From: CAZPAV01 sp964584755
Lineage (GTDB): Bacteria > Actinomycetota > Acidimicrobiia > Spongiisociales > UBA5794
Length of the DNA stretch: 61,323 nt
Direction of reading: 5' to 3'
NCBI GenBank assembly: GCA_964584755.1
Contig: CAZPAV010000013.1
Location: 1 to 61,323, forward strand
A program made the position numbers and the translations under genes. The notes below the pieces were generated by a model. The model saw nothing but the letters and a program-made list of their open reading frames with translations, made no database searches and was not told the origin of the DNA. This document shows, one piece after another, positions 58,075-61,323 of this stretch (its first letter is position 1; each line of letters opens with the position of its first letter).

Positions 58075-59700
58075 ATGCCCCTTCCCCGCCAACGTCGCTT
58101 CGACGACCTCGGTACCCCCCTCGACGCGGTGCCGTTCTGCGTCCTCGACCTGGAGACGACGGGAACGGCGCCCGCCTCGGCGGCGATCACCGAGATCGGC
58201 GCGGTCCGCTACCGGGGAGGACGGCCCGACGGGACGTTCCACACCCTGGTGAACCCGGGCACGGGCATCCCGCCCTTCATCACCGTCCTCACCGGGATCA
58301 CCCACGCCATGGTCGTGGAGGCTCCCCGTATCGAGGAGGTGCTGCCCGCCTTCCTCGAGTTCCTCGGCGACTCCGTCGTCGTGGGGCACAACGTCCGCTT
58401 CGACCTCGGCTTCCTCGACGCCGCCGCGGAGCGTCTCGGCTACGGGAGACTGCCCAACCGGCGTGTCGATACCTTGGCCCTCGCCCGACGCCTGGTGCGG
58501 CGGGAGGTCCGCAACTTGAAGCTCGAGACGCTCGCCGCCCACTTCCGATCCCCCCGCACCCCCACCCATCGAGCGCTCGACGACGCCATCGCCACCGCCC
58601 ACGTCTTCTGGGCGCTCCTCGAGCGGGCGGGCACGATCGGCACGACCCACCTCGACGACCTGCTCACGCTGCCTACCGCCCGCGGCTCCCGCCACTACGC
58701 GAAGCTGGCCCTGACCGAGGCGCTCCCCCGTCGCCCCGGCGTCTACCTGTTCCGTGACCGCCACGACACCGTCATCTACGTGGGGAAGGCGAAGAACCTC
58801 CGGGCCCGGGTTCGCTCCTACTTCTCCGCCGATCGTCGCCGGCACATCGACGACCTCCTGCGTGACCTCGACCGGATCGAGCATCGTGTCTGCGAGACCG
58901 AGCTCGAGGCGGAGATCACCGAGCTGCGGCTCATCGCCGCCCATCGGCCCCGCTACAACCGACGCTCCCGGCCCCCGAAGGCCTCCCACTGGGTGAAGCT
59001 CACCCGGGAACGCTTCCCCCGTCTCTCCATCGTGCGGACCCTGCGTCCCGACGGCGGGCCTCACCTCGGACCCTTCCGCTCCCGACGGGCCGCCGAGGTC
59101 GTCGTCTACGCCATCTGGGACGCGCTCCCCATCCGGCGCTGCACGACGATCGGAGGGCGCCGCTCCTCCGCCTGCGGCTTCTCGCAGCTCGGGGTCGCCC
59201 TCTGTCCATGTGACGGCACGGTGGACGAGACCGAGTACGGGCGGCTCGTGGCGCGTCTGCGTCGGGGCATCCTGGAGGACCCGGGCATCCTCCTCGAGCC
59301 CCTCCGGCGTCGCATGACCCGTCTCGCCGATCGGCGGCAGTTCGAGGACGCGGCCGTGGCACGGGACCGCTACCGGAGCCTCGCCGCGGCGCTGGAGCTG
59401 CGTCGCGCCTGGCAGGCGATGACCCGCGCCGGCGTCGTCTGGGCGGAGGACGCCGCCGGTGACGGCCTCGTCGTCGCCGAGGGTCGCCTGGCCGCGACCT
59501 GGGCGGCGCCGGCCGCTCCCCCTCCCCTGCCGATGCCCGAGCCCGGACCGCCGACGGAGGTGCCTCCGTCGGCGTCCGTCGCCGCGGAGTTCCGACTCCT
59601 GTGGCGTTGGCTGGGGCGCGACGGGGTGGAGATCGTCGACGGCACCCGGCCGATCGCCCTCCCGGCCCGCCCGGTACCGCAGCTCCTCACGGCCCTCTGA
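58075..59700 (+). CDS. DEDD 3'-5' exonuclease fused to UvrC-like GIY-YIG nuclease
   Basis: Protein of 541 aa. Residues 20-185 are a DnaQ-like exonuclease: VLDLETTG (DxE), GHNVRFDLGF and HRALDDA (HxxxD). Residues 215-300 are a GIY-YIG domain like UvrC/Cho: RPGVYLFRDRHDTVIYVGKAKNLRARVRSYF. A cysteine-containing region (CGFSQLGVALCPCDG) and a UVR-like helical tail (RLADRRQFEDAAVARDRYR) follow. The same fusion is known in mycobacteria. It likely cuts and trims damaged DNA. The ATG at 58075 has GGAG before it and a LexA box upstream. Confidence 0.9.
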   Translation: MPLPRQRRFDDLGTPLDAVPFCVLDLETTGTAPASAAITEIGAVRYRGGRPDGTFHTLVNPGTGIPPFITVLTGITHAMVVEAPRIEEVLPAFLEFLGDSVVVGHNVRFDLGFLDAAAERLGYGRLPNRRVDTLALARRLVRREVRNLKLETLAAHFRSPRTPTHRALDDAIATAHVFWALLERAGTIGTTHLDDLLTLPTARGSRHYAKLALTEALPRRPGVYLFRDRHDTVIYVGKAKNLRARVRSYFSADRRRHIDDLLRDLDRIEHRVCETELEAEITELRLIAAHRPRYNRRSRPPKASHWVKLTRERFPRLSIVRTLRPDGGPHLGPFRSRRAAEVVVYAIWDALPIRRCTTIGGRRSSACGFSQLGVALCPCDGTVDETEYGRLVARLRRGILEDPGILLEPLRRRMTRLADRRQFEDAAVARDRYRSLAAALELRRAWQAMTRAGVVWAEDAAGDGLVVAEGRLAATWAAPAAPPPLPMPEPGPPTEVPPSASVAAEFRLLWRWLGRDGVEIVDGTRPIALPARPVPQLLTAL

Positions 59701-59701
59701 C

Positions 59702-60040
59702 TCACGCCACCGGCGTTCCCGGAGGCACATCGTCGTCGGGACGGAGGAGCACGACGCTGCCGGCGACGACCCCTCCGAGCACGAGGACGTCGGAGCGGAA
59801 ACCGCCGACGCGCAGGGGAGCGAACCCCGTCACCGCCACGACCTGCCGCCCGACGAGGTCCTCGGGACGGTACCGGTCGGTGAGCTTCGCCGAGGACTGC
59901 CGCGGCTCGCCGTCCCCGAAGTCGATCCACAGCTTGTACGCCGGGTCCCGGGCACCGTGGTTCGGCTCGGCACGCAGGATCGTCCCGACCCTGAGGTCGA
60001 GCCGCGCCAGGTCGCCGAGGGTGGGGGGCTCCGCTCCCAT
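59702..60040 (-). CDS. CsaA-like tRNA-binding domain protein
   Basis: Protein of 112 aa made of a single OB-fold tRNA-binding domain: LDLRVGTILRAEPNHGARDPAYKLWIDFG, then QSSAKLTDRY, LVGRQVVAVTGFAPLRVGGFRSDVLVLGG, LLRPDDDVPPGTPV, matching CsaA/Trbp111-like proteins. It probably binds tRNA or acts as chaperone. Its stop is one base from the stop of the convergent nuclease gene. ATG at 60040, TACCGT 11 nt upstream. Confidence 0.88.
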   Translation of the reverse strand: MGAEPPTLGDLARLDLRVGTILRAEPNHGARDPAYKLWIDFGDGEPRQSSAKLTDRYRPEDLVGRQVVAVTGFAPLRVGGFRSDVLVLGGVVAGSVVLLRPDDDVPPGTPVA

Positions 60041-60120
60041 GATCGGACGGCACGGTACCAGCCGGACGACCGCCGCCGTGGCGCCGCGCCGCGGCGACGA
60101 TCCCCGAGGGGAGGGGCCGG

Positions 60121-60126
60121 TACCCT
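60121..60126 (+). promoter_or_regulatory. -10 hexamer for a leaderless mRNA (Cdc48-like gene)
   Basis: TACCCT, 6 nt before the ATG at 60133. No ribosome site is visible. Confidence 0.5.
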
Positions 60127-60132
60127 CTCCCC

Positions 60133-61323
60133 ATGCGCTTCATCGTCAAGGAGGGCGGCGATCCCGTCGCCCAGGCGGACGCCACCCTGCTCGCGGCCAT
60201 GGGGCTGCCCGGTGGGGGGATCCTCCGGCTCGGACCGACCCACGCCCCGGTCGCGCCCGGCCCGGTTCCCTCCCCCAACGCCCTCCTCCTCGGTCCCCGC
60301 ACGCGTGTCAACGCGGAGCTCGCCGTCGGCGACACCGTCGACGCCCGACGGGCCCTGCTTCCTCGCGCCGCCCGCGTCACCGTTCGGCTCGTCGGTGGCC
60401 CGCTCGAGGCGCGTCGTCTCGGCGAGGCGCTACGCGGCCGGCCCGTGACCGCCGGCGACCGGATCCCCCTCCCGCCGTCACCGCCGGGCGAGGGGCCGCG
60501 CGAGGGCAGGATCATGACCGTCGTCCCCGGCGGCGCCGCGCTCGTGGACGCCGGCACCGTGTTCGCCGTCGTGGACCCGGCCGCCCCGGAGGCCGCCGCG
60601 CAGCCCCCGGCCCCCTCCCTCCCGACCGGCGGCGGAGCCCCGACGACCCGCGCCGCCCTGCTCGCCGGTCTCGAGACCGAGGTCGAGATCCTCACCGGAT
60701 GGCTCTCCCTGCTCACGGGGCGCGGCGACCTCCCCGCGAGCTGGGGCCTGCCCGCGGTGGCGGGCGTCGTCATCGAGGGTCCGGTCGGGTGTGGCCGGGC
60801 CGAGCTGGTGGAGACCGCGGCCGCCGCGGCGGGCGTGCCCATCCGCGAGGTCCCCCTCGACGTCGTCTTCCGACCGGAACGCTTCCTCGCCCTGCTCGAG
60901 CGTGCCCTCACCGAGACGAGTCCCCCGGTCGTCCTCTTCCTCGACCACCTGGACGGGATCGTCGGTGAGGACGCGGCGTTCCGCACCCAGAGTGCCGCCA
61001 TCCTCCGCTGGTTCCTCGAGCGGGTGGCGGCTCGTCCCCGCAGCGCGTGCGTCCTCGGTGTGTCCTCGCCGGCGCGCCTCGCCGCGCCCGTCGCCACCTC
61101 ACCGCTCCTGCCGCGCCGGCTCGTCGTACCCCCGCCCGACCTCCGGCGCCGTCGGCTCCTCTTTCGTGCCGCACTCGCCCGGGTCCCCGCCGAGGACATC
61201 GACTACGACCGGCTCGCCGCCCGCAGCGCCGGCTTCTCCGCCGCCGACGTCGTGGCCGCGGTCCTCGAGGTCGGGGCGCGCCTCGCCGCCACGGGAGGAG
61301 CGGCTCGCCAGGAGGACCTGGAG
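60133..61323 (+). CDS. Cdc48-like AAA ATPase, N-terminal part with degenerate first ATPase domain (cut by window edge)
   Basis: An open frame of 397 codons that runs off the window end. Residues 1-120 resemble a Cdc48 N-domain (RFIVKEGGDPVAQADATLLAAMGLPGGG). Residues 190-330 look like a first AAA domain, but the P-loop reads GPVGCGRAEL where a working one has GPPGTGKT, and Walker B reads VVLFLDHLDG, lacking the catalytic Glu. So D1 should not hydrolyse ATP; a functional D2 would be expected downstream. Actinobacterial Cdc48 homologues exist, e.g. in mycobacteria. Confidence 0.78.
   Translation, partial: MRFIVKEGGDPVAQADATLLAAMGLPGGGILRLGPTHAPVAPGPVPSPNALLLGPRTRVNAELAVGDTVDARRALLPRAARVTVRLVGGPLEARRLGEALRGRPVTAGDRIPLPPSPPGEGPREGRIMTVVPGGAALVDAGTVFAVVDPAAPEAAAQPPAPSLPTGGGAPTTRAALLAGLETEVEILTGWLSLLTGRGDLPASWGLPAVAGVVIEGPVGCGRAELVETAAAAAGVPIREVPLDVVFRPERFLALLERALTETSPPVVLFLDHLDGIVGEDAAFRTQSAAILRWFLERVAARPRSACVLGVSSPARLAAPVATSPLLPRRLVVPPPDLRRRRLLFRAALARVPAEDIDYDRLAARSAGFSAADVVAAVLEVGARLAATGGAARQEDLE

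Overview
This is a gene-dense, very GC-rich stretch of bacterial chromosome with no rRNA, tRNA, insertion sequence, prophage or CRISPR visible. Several signs point to an actinomycete (Actinomycetota), possibly a deep-branching class such as Acidimicrobiia: GTG starts and 4-nt GTGA/ATGA gene overlaps are common; many genes have a TAnnnT hexamer 5-9 nt before the start codon, as in leaderless actinobacterial mRNAs; an actinobacterial-type LexA box is present; rsmH has a structured leader; and actinobacterial families such as DUF3040, septum-formation domain, DEDD exonuclease/GIY-YIG fusion and Cdc48-like ATPase occur. The class-level placement is inference. No gap without a gene exceeds 300 bases.

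Layout. 1-11318 (minus strand) is the division and cell-wall (dcw) cluster: mraZ, rsmH, ftsL, ftsI, murE, murF, mraY, murD, ftsW, murG and the first codons of murC, almost all joined by short overlaps. It starts at a promoter carrying 10-bp-phased MraZ boxes and has a folded leader before rsmH. 11406-14786 holds small housekeeping or unknown genes (PanE-like reductase, UspA, HNH nuclease, a catalytically degenerate resolvase domain, two unknown proteins). 14882-19397 is a MoxR / DUF58 / transglutaminase operon. 19422-23476 has a MerR regulator, DUF3040 protein, DNA polymerase IV, a histidine phosphatase and two membrane proteins.

23479-27757 (minus) is the type II fatty-acid operon fabD-fabH-fabG-acpP-fabF. 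27850-35765 (minus) has an aminotransferase, a ROK sugar kinase, a Get3/ArsA-like ATPase with SRPBCC and small partners, a methyltransferase, a phosphoesterase and a NYN-domain protein. 35818-42009 (plus) is the branched-chain amino-acid operon ilvB-ilvN-ilvC-leuA-leuB. It has two leader peptides: a Leu/Val/Ile/Thr leader with a classical attenuator before ilvB, and a Leu-ended leader overlapping the ilvC stop before leuA. ilvD, leuC and leuD are not in the window.

42055-61323 mixes an M1 peptidase lipoprotein, a thioesterase, an FMN glutamate-synthase-like protein, a DapA-like aldolase, the three-subunit proton-pumping transhydrogenase, a nitroreductase, a Na+/drug-type ABC exporter pair, an archaeal-type S-adenosylmethionine synthetase next to kynureninase, a DapB-like dehydrogenase, a SpoU methyltransferase, a DsbA-like protein, a DEDD-exonuclease/GIY-YIG repair nuclease under a LexA box, a CsaA-like tRNA-binding protein and the truncated start of a Cdc48-like ATPase.

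Most of the window is core metabolism. The best leads are regulatory: the paired ilv/leu leader peptides, the rsmH leader that buries its own ribosome site, the widespread leaderless promoters and the LexA box. The archaeal-type MetK and the degenerate resolvase domain are the main protein oddities.
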